From contig NC_089192.1 in the NCBI RefSeq assembly GCF_947507565.1, positions 620,001 through 684,000 on the forward strand: 64,000 bases of DNA, given 5' to 3'. Position numbers and translations under genes: made by a program. The notes under the pieces were generated by a model that had not been told where the DNA came from, ran no database searches, and saw only the letters and a program-made list of their open reading frames with translations. The stretch's first letter is position 1. Each line of letters starts with the position of its first letter. This DNA is from Oscarella lobularis. Taxonomy: Eukaryota > Porifera > Homoscleromorpha > Homosclerophorida > Oscarellidae. This document shows, in pieces, positions 22,701 to 34,027 of this stretch.

Positions 22701-23307
22701 AGGTTCCCCGTCTTTCTTCACTTGGGACGCTCCTTCTGATAGTGATCTTTTCACGGGTGAAGCTTTGGATTCCTTGGCAGATTTTCTAGGTGAACGTCTT
22801 GACGGCGGCGGCGGCGGCGGCGGCCTCGGCGGCGTCGTCTTCATTTTTTCATCCGAGCTCTTCGTTTTGACTCCTTTTTTTGATTTGAAATATTCGCTTG
22901 CTGTGACTTCGATGCGAGATTTTGGCTTCTTTGCGGTTGCTTTTGATGACGATGACGTCACTTTTCTTTCGTCTTCGTCATCTAGATGAAATCTATGTAC
23001 GTCAATCGACACGAAATAGTGTAAATATCACCTAGAATTTTTCCGGCTCGTTTCTTCTTTTTCGTGGTCACAAAATCTTCCTCGTCGGAATCCGACTAAA
23101 AATTTCGCGCTCAAAAGCGTTCTTCCTCCGTTTTACGTACCAAAATAACGGGTCGCTTCTTTCTCGAATCTTTCGCCTGCCTCTGGACGGCTTTACCGAT
23201 CGCTGACGAGGCCGAAGTTGCCCCGGGACTTTGCTGAAAGTACGATCGAATGTCCTAGAGAACGAGAGAGTCAAAATTCGACTCGGAAAGTGGCGATAAT
23301 TCACCAT
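19780..23307 (-). CDS. RFC1: Replication factor C subunit 1 (clamp loader large subunit)
   Basis: A multi-exon gene reading through the full RFC1 architecture. The N-terminus is MDIRSYFQQSPG; the first coding exon is the ATG alone (23307-23305), spliced across a 50-base intron to 23254. A Lys/Ser/Pro-rich linker follows, then TYRAFMNRDGPTQLGSK and a BRCT domain (NCLEGFSFVVTGVLESFERE). The AAA+ ATPase has Walker A GPPGVGKTTSAS (near 21590), Walker B IMDEVDGM and FQRPRVEQIKGAMM. The C-terminal domain contains LSRAADSFCYGD and a lysine/arginine/glycine-rich tail. RFC1 is the largest subunit of the complex that loads PCNA at primer ends. The encoded polyproline run reflects a GGC-rich stretch near 22803-22835. 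Confidence 0.95.
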
Positions 23308-23512
23308 TTTTCTTCACGAGTATACGGGCGCCGTCGAACAACAAACCCCGAATAAGGTGGTATCTAAAGCCTGCCTAAACGCCTCGGGTGTTTATGCTCG
23401 TACGTCCGACGTCCTTCGAAGAGCCTGTCAGAACTCGCCAAAAGAAAAAACTCAGTCTTTTGCACAGAACGAGCCTTAGACCTACGGGACACTGCTCTCG
23501 TGACCAAACGCG
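23308..23512. promoter_or_regulatory. Bidirectional promoter, RFC1 / K2P channel
   Basis: 205 bases separate two divergent start codons, so promoter elements must be shared or interleaved. No clear TATA box is seen. Confidence 0.5.
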
Positions 23513-24406
23513 ATGGCTTCCAAGTGCACGAATCCGTGGAGTCGCCTGCACCCTGGCCTCCGAGCATTTCTCGTCATCGCAATATTTATCGTCTACTTAG
23601 CAATAGGTGCAGCGATATTCCAAGCAATCGAACGCCAAGGCGAAATCCGCCGAGGCGATATAGCGGCTGAGACGCAAGCGCGAATCATAGCTCAGATCAA
23701 CGACATCACGGAACGATTCAACGTGAGCTCCGAAGCCCAGCAGAACATCAGCGCTCTGCTGCAATCCTTTGCGGAAGCGAATAGCCAATTAGAGGCGGCC
23801 CAGCAGAATAACTGGGTGTACGGGGCCTCGCTTTTCTTCTCCTTGACCGTCGTGACTACGATCGGATACGGGAACATATCTCCGTCGACGAGGGGCGGGC
23901 AATTATTTTTCATTTTCTACGCGCTCTTTGGAATACCTTATACTGGGTATATGCTCGGTATGATTGGAAAAGGCTATTCGACGTTTTTTAATTGGATTGG
24001 GCGCAAGTCGAAAAGTTTTCAAAAGCACAGAAAAGGTTTTCTTTTTTTGGTTGGTTTGGTTACGTTTGTGCTGTTCATGTTGATCCCTTCTGCAATTTTT
24101 ACTGCCATCGAGGATTGGTCGTATCGCGATTCTATGTATTACGTTTTTGTCACGTTGACTACTGTTGGGTTTGGGGATTTTGTTCCTGGACAGGAAAGCT
24201 CGCAGTATAGAGAATTCTATAAGATTTGCGTGGGGGTTTGGATTATATTAGGACTCTCTGTACTAGCACTTTTTATTGGGGAAATCGCTAATAGGGTTGA
24301 GAGAAGAGTTGAAGTGAGTAAAGACGAAGAGAAATCAATTGAACTTGATAAACAAAAAGAGAAGGAGGAGAAGGAGGAGAAGGAGGACGTTGAACTGTCC
24401 GAGTAG
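23513..24406 (+). CDS. Two-pore-domain potassium channel (KCNK family)
   Basis: A single-exon gene of 297 residues with the K2P layout. TM1 is at about 17-38, followed by an extracellular cap helix with Asn-X-Ser sites (70-72, 78-80). The first pore loop has filter TTIGYG (115-120), and TM2 and TM3 follow. The second pore has filter TTVGFG (216-221), and TM4 is at about 239-258. The cytoplasmic tail is short and Glu/Lys-rich. Both selectivity filters are intact and the second has the GFGD variant usual for K2P channels. Such channels carry background potassium current as dimers. I cannot place it in a vertebrate subfamily by eye. Confidence 0.93.
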   Translation: MASKCTNPWSRLHPGLRAFLVIAIFIVYLAIGAAIFQAIERQGEIRRGDIAAETQARIIAQINDITERFNVSSEAQQNISALLQSFAEANSQLEAAQQNNWVYGASLFFSLTVVTTIGYGNISPSTRGGQLFFIFYALFGIPYTGYMLGMIGKGYSTFFNWIGRKSKSFQKHRKGFLFLVGLVTFVLFMLIPSAIFTAIEDWSYRDSMYYVFVTLTTVGFGDFVPGQESSQYREFYKICVGVWIILGLSVLALFIGEIANRVERRVEVSKDEEKSIELDKQKEKEEKEEKEDVELSE

Positions 24407-24596
24407 CAAACATTAGGATACATATTACATTTATTCGTTTGACCGTTTTGTCTTAGTTATACTCATGTCGTCGTGTAAGGGTACAGTACATTAATTCCGA
24501 GACTACTGTCTCCTCGTGTCCGTGGTACACCACGGTGCACGTGCTCTGCCTTGACAACGGGGACGGGCTTCACGTGATGTTCAACACGACACAGTG

Positions 24597-27500
24597 ATGC
24601 TTCGCGTAAGGCCGCGGGTCTGGGAAGGGCTTAGCGACGACGACGAGGCTACGAAAACGACTAGGGAGCCTTGCGCTACTATTCGGCCTGAAAGAAGCGG
24701 TGTACGCCCCTCAAAAGAGTCTGACTCGAGCGACGATCCCGATCGACACGAACGATTGCGTCGCGAAGTGGAAAACGAGATCGAAACGATAGTTCGACTA
24801 AAGTTGGATTGCCTGTCGGACGAAGACGAGAGCGAAGCAGAAACGGACGGTTTCCAGAGAAGAAAGGAATGGGCGGGGCTACCCGAGCCATCCAGTACGT
24901 GCGATCTCGAAGACGGGCTGTCAAGTGACGATGACGACGACGACGATGGCGACGACGTCATCAATGACGTCAGAAACGATATCATAGTAGAAGAAAATCA
25001 AAGTGATGTTGAAGATGAGAATGAGAGTAGTTCTAAGAAGAGGACGAAGAAGAAAAGGAAGAAACACGGAAAGAAGGGGAAGACCTCCAAGAAAGAAAGA
25101 TGTAGAAAAGCGTCTGATAAAACGACCAAAGGCCAAAAATTAGATGAGGAAGAAGACATTGCTGATACACCAGATTATGACGAACCCCTTACCACTTCAA
25201 GTATGGTGACGACATATGCGGTGTATTGCCCCTAATGTACAGCGTTTAGGAGGCGGGGTTTTGCTCAGTCAGAGGTGGAAAAGTGGACGGAAAGTTGTGG
25301 TTTTCAAACATGGCGGGTTGGATGAGGAAGAGGAAGAAGTGGAAGGCGTCTCTTCTACTAGTCTTACCTTCAATGCAAGCTTTGAGTCAGCTAACCTAGC
25401 TCAAGCCACGAGAGTGTAATGCGACAAAAATATTTATTGATTCAAATAATTAAGAATTTAGAGGCGACTTTGAATATGACTTGCAATTGAAAACTGACGT
25501 CAATACCAGCAGACACACCCAATGGTACAAAACATTTGAACCAAGTTTAAAATTTAGATTAAAAAATATTAGGTACTATTTTGAAGTTGGCGGTACTGTT
25601 GCTGGCGTGACGTACCAGTTTAATATCGTTAATCTTTTGAAAAAGGACAGCCTTTATAATCATGGTACAAATGACTTTTTCAAATAATAATAATTTATCT
25701 TCTCTTCTAAACTGTGGCTTCTCCAGGTCTCCAGCCTTTGTTTCTTTCGAAAAGAGAAACGGCACTGAGTGGGACTGGATGGAGACGAGTTGGGACGTGC
25801 ATTAGGTAAGGAGATGTGATAAAAAACACCACAACGTCTATAACTTTTATTTCAGCTATACTTATAACTCTGAACTTCCTGGGAAGAATTTCTACAAGCT
25901 CTCTTGGAGAATGGTAGTGAGAATGTTAGACGTTTATCCACATAAAAGCTGTGTCTTTCATAGGAGTTTCCTTACGCTGGAGACACGTGTTCTATAGCCC
26001 ATTGCTATCCATACACTTTTACGAATCTGCAAGATTATTTGACGAAGATCTCTCTTGATCGATCTCAATGTGAATACTGTAAAATTGACGTTCTGTGCGA
26101 GACGAAAGGAGAGCGTCCATGTCCTTTGCTAACAATAACGAATTTTTCAGGTACGAAATATATAAAATCGGGTGTTTTTTCAAAAGTACCGTTGTGATAT
26201 TATAGGATGCCTAGCTTTGAAAAAATGCGTATTTATTAGTGGACGCGTTCATCCCGGAGAAACAAATTCGAGTTGGATTGTGCAAGGTTTAATTGATTTT
26301 CTACTGTCTTCTCACCCTGAAGCGCAAGTAAGACATTGATCCTTTTCTCGTCTTTTCTTCATTGCATTGCTGGACAGGAACTAAGGGAATCATTTATATT
26401 CAAAATTATTCCCATGTTGAATCCAGACGGCGTTGCTGTTGGCAACTATCGTTGTTCCCTCGCTGGGGTCGATCTCAACAGGCAATACATAAATCCAAAC
26501 AAGGCACATACTCAATTCGAACCCAGCTCATAAATATATAGTTCTTTACATAGTTTGAACACCCGACTGTGTTTCACCTAAAGAAGGAACTTGAAAATAC
26601 GAAACGCTCACATGAGGTGATCGTTTACTGCGATTTTCACGGTCACAGTCGCCAGCAGAACGTCTTTATGTACGGCTGTCGAGAAACGGGATCTCAAACG
26701 TCGTCCGATATATTCAAACACAAGTTGTTTCCCTGGGTAATGAGTCAAAAAGTGAGAACGCTCTGTAAATTGTATTGATTGGGTGAATTGAAAATTGCTG
26801 TGCTATCTAAAGGCTCCTGAAACTTTTTCCTATTCGAATTGCCGATACAATGTGAGGAAGTGTAAAGAAGGAACGGGTCGCGTTGTCATGCGTAGGCAAT
26901 TTGGAATTCTCAACAGTTTTACCATGGAAACCTCGTTTGCAGGAACGACTTTGAATAAGTATGTTCTATGTAATGGTCAGAGAATAATTTGATTGATTAT
27001 TTAGAATTCCGCGTCATTTTCATTGTCGAGATTTAATGAAAATTGGGAGGAATTTTGCCGAGGCAGTTTTAGATTACTGGCGTTCGCTCAACAACGCAAA
27101 GTCTGTAGAATAAGTAATTGAGTGTTTTTTGACGAATTTTGTTTCAGGGTTCTATCTCAGTATTGCCAGTCTTTAGCTGCGTATTTGTCTTGTGACGAAA
27201 AGCCTAATAGCACCGGATTTAGACTAAAAGAGAGTAGAAATTGGCTCAGTGGAAAAGCGGACACTGGAGCTTATTCTCGTCTGGAGGAGCTCGTTGACGC
27301 ATCCGAGTCGAACAGCGACAGCGAAGACAGCTGCTCGGAGAATGAAAACGACGTCGAAGTTCAGGTAGCCAGCTCGGGAAAATGTAATGCTAGGCATGCT
27401 CCTTTGTCTTCTAAAAGGAGGATGGCTCTGTGCAGTGTGGTTCTCAGAAGGTTAAAAAGAAAAAGAAACGACGACAGAAGAAAAAGGAGAAAGATAAGGG

Positions 27501-28261
27501 CTTGCCTCTTGGGAAGCAATCGTCTTCCGCGTCGTCGTCGTCTGCACAGCAAAAATGTCAAGAAATCAGAAGAAGTCAAAGTCTACCGGTACAGTTAGAA
27601 GAGAAGGGGCCCACCTGTACACGTTTGTTGTTTACATAAAAGCTATCATAATAGACAGATGTTCCTTGGATACTGTAAGCTTAATTAATCAGGAACTTCT
27701 TTCCAATAGGCGTTAGATGCGAAACGATTGCCTGCTGCAAGTGGACGAACAAAAAAGATGTCTATAGTAATACAAAGGTATTCCTGTGGTATAAAATAGT
27801 GACTGTCTATACGCAGGGGGGTATTGGACGGTCGTACAAGTTCGTCAATCCGTACGCAAATCGATCCAATGGTGGAATTCCAATGTTTTCGCAAGAACGA
27901 ATACAAGAACGACTGCGAAAGGTAGAGTCAACAGAAAAAAATCATAGTACCACTACATGGGGAGTCCTTGTGAACTTAGCGGCAGGAGAAAATGATTATT
28001 GAACAGAAAGAGCGCCTCAATGAGCTTACTGCAAAGGCTTCAACCGCACTACTACATCCAAATGCATTACTGGGACGCACTCGACGATCTACGTGGGATG
28101 ACGTTGGGTCATTGTGGCCTCCCGCTCTTCCTGAGAAAACGCAGTCCGACTTCGTCGAAAGATCGATGTCACTTGCACCGCGAAACTTTCTCTTCAGTAA
28201 TTGGTGGACGCCCGTGACGTCACCCAACTGCACGGGATCGCCAAATCAGAAATTATTTTAA
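24597..28261 (+). CDS. Cytosolic carboxypeptidase, AGBL2/3 (CCP2/3) type
   Basis: A gene of roughly 14 exons. Clear boundaries include exon 1 24597-25205, then 25273-25415, 25462-25524 and 25573-25664. The N-terminal exon is a highly charged low-complexity region. The conserved N-domain follows: [18 protein letters not shown], then [19 protein letters not shown] joined to YYFEVGG, and [19 protein letters not shown]. The M14D peptidase domain has zinc ligands His and Glu in [12 protein letters not shown] and His in [11 protein letters not shown]. It also has [22 protein letters not shown] and the catalytic Glu in TMETSFAG, so it should be active. The family removes glutamates from the tails of tubulin and other proteins, chiefly in cilia. 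The last exons (from about 27440) are basic and low-complexity, and one junction near 27590-27670 is uncertain. AATAAA at 28373-28378 is the likely poly(A) signal. Confidence 0.88.
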
Positions 28262-28644
28262 TTAAATGTACAGTACGACGAGAGTTGAATTCCACGAAAA
28301 GGAGAACTGAAACAATGCCAGGTATTGCACTTAGTATATACATGTAGCAGCGATATTGCTTCACGATAATCAAATAAAGGCTAATGGAGGACACCAGGCC
28401 TGTTGTTTAGTTGATGAGTATACAGTGTTAGGGTCTCCCCAACTCCTTTTTCCTCCTACGTAGAATAGGATCACAGTGTCAACACTCTAAAATTCGTCAT
28501 CTAAACTCCCTAACAATCGCTGGACCCCGTAAAAAATTCGTTGCCCGCCTTTGCAATCCCTGCTAATGGTCTCTAAGTGGTTTCATTGATACCAACGGGA
28601 AATTCCATTCCTCGGCGAAGCGAAACACACGAGAGACGAAGAAA
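28262..28644. other. Intergenic between AGBL and TGF-beta ligand
   Basis: This holds the AGBL 3' UTR with its poly(A) signal and the upstream region of the ligand gene. No further coding region is seen. Confidence 0.4.
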
Positions 28645-29892
28645 ATGACGCCTAGCGCCTCTATCCTTCTCCTAGTCGCCTCCGCCATCGTTTCCCCGAC
28701 AAAGTCACTGAGCCCAATGGAGGTAGAAAACCTTTTCGCCGAACGCCAGGCTCTCGTCCACATCGGTCTTCCGTACAAACTGCGTAGCGGCGGCGGCGGC
28801 GGCGACAACGCAACGACGAAAACGCCTAGTTATCTTCTCGATCTCTACGACGTCGTCGAACGAAACGCGTCGCGAACGAGAACGGGCGCCGAACGTGACG
28901 CGACTCGAGCTCGAAAGGCGAACGTGATCGAAGCGTTCGTCGAGAATCGCACGATCTTAGAAGACGACGCGTTTTCTCCTTCTCCTCCTCCTCCTCCTCC
29001 TCGTCATCATCATCACAGAACCGAACGTTTTCGATTCGAAACGCCTGATCTACTCGACGACAAGCTCGTTATCGGCGCCGAATTGCGACTTCATCGCGAA
29101 ATCGCACGTGACGGCGGCGCTCCGTCGCGTGGCGATCACGCTCACTACGAACCTCTTGTCCTTCGTCTGTATCAGGTCGTCTCGAAGGCGGGGCTTCGGT
29201 CGTTAGCCGACGCGATTTACGTCAACGAGACTAATTCGCGCGACGACGTTCTCGTTTTCAATGTGGAGGACGTCGTTCGATCTTGGATCATTTATCCTGA
29301 GACGAATCACGGCCTCGAGCTCGAAGTCGAATTGCTCGACGTCAGCAGCAACCGTTCGAGTCCTTTCGTTCATCCGAGGGCAATAGGGCTAAAGAAATTC
29401 GAAGGGGATCCCAATCGCGAGGCACTGCTCGTCATTTTTAGCAGCGAGGAGGGCCAGGAAGTCATGGAAATGGATCCCGTGGAACGCAGTCGACGTCGAC
29501 GTCAAGTGAATGACAACGACGACGGCGGAATACCTCTTCACCTGCCGTCGACTCCTGTTTCTTCAAGTAACGTCGCAGAATTGCACAGCGGATGTAAGTT
29601 ACGAAGTTTCTATGTTCGTTTTGACGACATTGGGTATGATCACATTTTGGCGCCGCCTGGGTTCTACGCCAATTATTGCAGCGGGTCGTGTCCGAGATTT
29701 TTGAGTTCGGTCATGAATTCGACCAATCATGCTTGGCTTCAGAATTTGTTGCATTGGCTTGGGGATGGTGATGTGCCAAGCCTGGCCTGTGTGCCTACCG
29801 ACTACAGGCCTATTACATTGTTGTACAAGGTTGGGGATAGTTTCAAATTTAAGAAACACGATCTTGTGGCTCAGGCCTGTGGTTGTCGTTAG
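28645..29892 (+). CDS. TGF-beta superfamily ligand with six-cysteine mature domain
   Basis: A single-exon gene of 415 residues. A signal peptide covers about 1-21 (ASILLLVASAIVS). A long propeptide follows, with Asn-glycosylation sites, a Pro/His-rich run near 112-124 and an RGD at 162-164. A furin-type site RSRRRR lies at 281-286. The mature C-terminal domain starts near 317 with CKLRSFYVRFDDIGYDHILAPPGFYANYC. Cysteines fall at 317, 345, 349, 382, 412 and 414 (final ACGCR), which form the cystine knot. The Cys-Cys pair that normally precedes VPT is a single Cys (SLACVPT), so the interchain cysteine is missing. The sequence resembles BMP/GDF more than TGF-beta proper (IAPxGFYANYCxGxCP). The name of the closest subfamily cannot be set by eye. 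Confidence 0.92.
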   Translation: MTPSASILLLVASAIVSPTKSLSPMEVENLFAERQALVHIGLPYKLRSGGGGGDNATTKTPSYLLDLYDVVERNASRTRTGAERDATRARKANVIEAFVENRTILEDDAFSPSPPPPPPRHHHHRTERFRFETPDLLDDKLVIGAELRLHREIARDGGAPSRGDHAHYEPLVLRLYQVVSKAGLRSLADAIYVNETNSRDDVLVFNVEDVVRSWIIYPETNHGLELEVELLDVSSNRSSPFVHPRAIGLKKFEGDPNREALLVIFSSEEGQEVMEMDPVERSRRRRQVNDNDDGGIPLHLPSTPVSSSNVAELHSGCKLRSFYVRFDDIGYDHILAPPGFYANYCSGSCPRFLSSVMNSTNHAWLQNLLHWLGDGDVPSLACVPTDYRPITLLYKVGDSFKFKKHDLVAQACGCR

Positions 29893-30284
29893 TCTCAATG
29901 GAGGGAGAGTCAAAAGGCGGTGTGGAAAGGAGAGGACATGTTATAGAATTCAAATCTTGCTTGAATAGTTACGTTTTATGGTTTTAGATGCAGTGATAGA
30001 CGGTAGGAAGCTAAGGAAACAACCGCATAAAGATTATAGTAGCCACGTGAAGTCATGATCATAATACACGTGATTCCACTCTTCATTCTCGGCCAAACGT
30101 TTCTATAGAGCAGATACTTGTCTGCCGAAGCATATGCTCATCAAAGGCTGGAGGAAAGCGCAATTCTGCTACATTTCAGAAAAACCATAAAGGTACGCGA
30201 GTAGTGCAAATACTTGCGCGGCCATTGCGCGTCACGTGATTGCAGGCGCCGCTAACGATAGGCTCCCGCGTTTTTGTCCGGAAA
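29893..30284. other. Gene-to-satellite transition
   Basis: Unique sequence after the ligand stop codon, presumably its 3' UTR and flank, up to the first satellite unit. No gene is seen. Confidence 0.4.
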
Positions 30285-32515
30285 CTATATACACCGCCTG
30301 CCGGAATATATACACCGCTTGTCGGCGGAGTACGTACACCGCTTGCCGGAATATATACACCGCTTGCCGGCGGAGTACGTACACAGCTTGCCGGAATATA
30401 TACACCGCCTGCCGGCGGAGTACGTACACCGCCTGCCGGAATAGATACACCGCCTGCCGGAATATATACACCGCCTGCCGGCGGAGTACGTACACCGCTT
30501 GCCGGAATATATACACCGCCTGCCGGAATATATACACCGCCTGCCGGAGGAGTACGTACACCGCTTGCCGGAATATATACACCGCCTGCCGGAATATATA
30601 CACCGCCTGCCGGCGGAGTACGTACACCGCTTGCCGGAATATATACACCGCCTGCCGGAATATATACACCGCCTGCCGGAGGAGTACGTACACCGCTTGC
30701 CGGAATATATACACCGCCTGCCGGAGGAGTACGTACACCGCCTGCCGGAATATATACACCGCCTGCCGGCGGAGTACGTACACCGCCTGCCGGAATATAT
30801 ACACCGCCTGCCGGAATATATACACCGCCTGCCGCAATATATACACCGCCTGCCGGCGGAGTACGTACACCGCTTGCCGAAATATATACACCGCCTGCCG
30901 GCGGAGTACGTACACCGCTTGCCGGAATATATACACCGCCTGCCGGCGGAGTACGTACACCGCCTGCCGGAATATATACACCGCCTGCCGGAATATATAC
31001 ACCGCCTGCCGCAATATATACACCGCCTGCCGGCGGAGTACGTACACCGCTTGCCGAAATATATACACCGCCTGCCGGCGGAGTACGTACACCGCTTGCC
31101 GGAATATATACACCGCCTGCCGGCGGAGTACGTACACCGCCTGCCGGAATATATACACCGCCTGCCGGAATATATACACCGCCTGCCGGAATATATACAC
31201 CGCCTGCCGCAATATATACACCGCCTGCCGGCGGAGTACGTACACCGCTTGCCGAAATATATACACCGCCTGCCGGAATATATAGAGTACGTACACCGCT
31301 TGCCGGAATATATACACCGCCTGCCGGCGGAGTACGTACACCGCCTGCCGGAATATATACACCGCCTGCCGGAATATATACACCGCCTGCCGGAGGAGTA
31401 CGTACACCGCTTGCCGGAATATATACACCGCCTGCCGGAGGAGTACGTACACCGCTTGCCGGAATATATACACCGCCTGCCGGCGGAGTACGTACACAGC
31501 TTGCCGGAATATATACACCGCCTGCCGGCGGAGTACGTACACCGCTTGCCGAAATATATACACCGCCTGCCGGCGCAGTACGTACACCGCCTGCCGCAAT
31601 ATATACACCGCCGGCCGGCGGAGTACGTACACCGCTTACCGGAATATATACACTGCCTGCCGGCGGAGTACGTACACCGCTTGCCGAAATATATACAGCG
31701 CCTGCCGGCGGAGTACGTACACCGCTTGCCGAAATATATACACCGCCTGCCCGAATATATACACCGATTGCCGGCGGAGTACGTACACCGCTTGCCGGAA
31801 TATATACACCGCCTGCCGGCGGAGTACGTACACCGCCTGCCGAAATATATACACCGCCTGCCGGCGGAGTACGTACCCCTCTTGCCGAAATATATACACC
31901 GCCTGCCGGCGGAGTACGTACACCGCTTGCCGAAATATATACACCGCCTGCCAGCGCAGTACGTACACCGCTTGCCGAAATATATACACCGCCTGCCTGC
32001 GGAGTACGTACACCGCTTGTCGGAATATATACACCGCCTGCCGGCGGAGTACGTACACCGCTTGCCGAAATATATACACCGCCTGCCGGCGGAGTACGTA
32101 CACCGCTTGCCGAACTATATACATCGCCTGCCAGCGCAGTACGTACACCGCCTGCCGCAATATATACACGCCTGCCTGCGGAGTACGTACAGCGCTTGCC
32201 GGAATATATACACCGCCTGCCGGAATATATACACCGCCTGCCGGCGGAGTACGTACGACGCTTGCCGAAATATATACACCGCCTGCCGGCGGAGTACGTA
32301 CACCGCTTGCCGGAATATATACACCGCCTGCCGGAATATATACACCGCCTGCCGGAGGAGTACGTACACCGCTTGCCGGAATATATACACCGCCTGCCGG
32401 CGGAGTACGTTCACCGCTTGCCGGAATATATACACCGCCTGCCGGAATATATACACCGCCTGCCGGCGGAGTACGTACACCGCCTGCCGGAATATATACA
32501 CCGCCTGCCGGAATA
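30285..32515. repeat. Satellite A, first block (21/24-bp units)
   Basis: About 2.2 kb of two interleaved units: a 21-bp unit around TATATACACCGCCTGCCGG and a 24-bp unit in which GCGGAGTACGTACACCGCTTG replaces the TATA part. Both lengths are multiples of three and lack stops, so long frames are open on both strands; none is a gene. The joint CCGCCTGCCGGCGG is an inverted repeat (arms CCGCC/GGCGG) and GTACGTAC is palindromic. Confidence 0.95.
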
Positions 32516-33020
32516 TTTGTCCCCAGGACAAATTGTCCCAGGACAATTTGTCCTGGGACAATTTGTCCTGGGGACAATTTGTCCTGGGGCAATTTGTTCT
32601 GGCACAATTTGTCCTGGGGAAAATTTGTCCTGGGACAATTTGTCCTGGGGACAATTTGTCCTGGATACAATTTGTCCTGGGACAATTTGTCCTGGGACAA
32701 TTTGTCCTGGGACAATTTGTCCTTGGGACAATTTGTCCTGGGGACAATTTTTTCTGGGGACAATTTGTCCTTGGGACAATTTTGTCTTGGGACAATTTGT
32801 CGTGGGGACAATTTGTCCTGGGGACAATTTGTCCTTTGACAATTTGTCCTGGGACAATTTGTCCTGGGACAATTTGTCCTAGGGACAATTTGTCCTGGGA
32901 CAATTTGTCCTGGGACAATTTGTCCTGGGGAAGATTTGTCCTGGGGACAATTTGTCCTGGGGACAATTTGTCCTGGGACAATTTGTCCTGGTACAATTTG
33001 TCCTGGGGACAAATTGTTCC
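32516..33020. repeat. Satellite B, block 1 (15/16-bp units)
   Basis: Tandem copies of a 15-bp unit GGGACAATTTGTCCT, with a 16-bp variant carrying an extra G. GGACAA-T-TTGTCC is a perfect 6-bp inverted repeat with a 1-base centre. Confidence 0.95.
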
Positions 33021-34027
33021 TCGTCCAATCTTCGCGAAACCGCTCTCTACGTGTTGCCGTGCCATTCTATAGGCGTAGCAATGTGAAACCCCGATTGTTA
33101 ATAGTTTATTTATTACATCAACATGTTAAACCTGTGAGGTCACGTGCGTATGTTAGCGCGCGCGTCTCGTTTCGAAGAAACACGGTTTCTGGCTCGTTTT
33201 CGACGATGCGAAGGTCCGAGCGACGTCAAAAGGTAAGTAGTAGATAGTTACGAAGCAGTTTTAGTGCGTTCGTCGTCCGCGGAGCGCGTACGAACGCGTC
33301 GCGTCGCCAAGTGGTGGCGCGAGCTTCGAATAGTGAATTTTTCGTTTCGAATGGCTTCGAAACGAAGGATTCGAGTCGGTTTAGCGACGCGAAGCGTCGC
33401 TTTCGGCGTAGTTTTCCCCGAATTAATGTGTCCGTAAAAGGGGGCGTGTTCCCTTTCTTTCGCACGTGCTCTACGGCAAACGGCGACTCGGATGCCGTCG
33501 ATTGGCGGCAATTTCTAAACTGCACCATATGCCCTCTCGATCGACGTGCCGCTTATCGTCGTACGACGCGGCGTCGCGGAGTGGCGGCACGGTTAAGGTG
33601 GTGTCGTTTACGGTGTACGCGCGTACGCGTATTGTTTGTTTCGCTTAATTTTATGTCAAAAATTGGCGAAAATTGGTAAACGTGGTACCAGGTTTTATTT
33701 GTGAGACCACGACGAATCGAATGGCACCGGTGCGGTGCTCGTGCGACGTCTCCTTGCAGAGTTGTGCGCTTTTTCGCGAAACGAGTCGCGAATTGGAAAA
33801 TCGATTTTTGTCCTTCGATTTTCTGCGCCGTGCAGTCGCTTCTGCTGCCGTTTTTTGTTTTTTTGAGGAGGATTTGGGATGGCTGAAAGGCACGAAAAGG
33901 TTTTTTTCGCGTGCGATCGAAATTTGGTCAAAATTTCGCTAAATCCAACTTTTGCGTTTCGGACTCGTTTCGAACGTCTCGTAGACGTCTTTCCCTTCAT
34001 CGTAGAGCATTGTGGTTTGGAATTTGG
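33021..34027. other. Unique island inside the satellite region
   Basis: About 1 kb of non-repetitive sequence rich in CG dinucleotides and TCG/CGA words, like the gene-dense half and unlike the satellites. It has a possible first exon (33206-33232) and possible second exon (33760-33942); see the separate entry. Otherwise nothing is recognised. Confidence 0.6.
33206..33942 (+). CDS. Possible small two-exon gene or first exons of a larger one
   Basis: ATG at 33206 opens a 9-codon exon (MRRSERRQK) ending exactly at AAG/GTAAGT, a consensus donor. A TCTCCTTGCAG acceptor ends at 33759. The phase-0 continuation is a 60-codon open frame (SCALFRETSRELENRF..) to TAA at 33940-33942. The product would be 69 residues with no recognised domain. 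The donor and acceptor are good, but the protein has no family support, so it could be a chance ORF. The upstream 100 bases are CpG-rich and promoter-like. Confidence 0.25.

Noticed and set aside
32516..33020. CRISPR-like array
   Set aside because: The repeats are contiguous with no unique spacers, and the genome is eukaryotic.
30240..33072. Long open frames of 349-880 codons over satellite A
   Set aside because: Units of 21 and 24 bp without stops keep overlapping frames on both strands open. No frame is favoured and no domain is seen.
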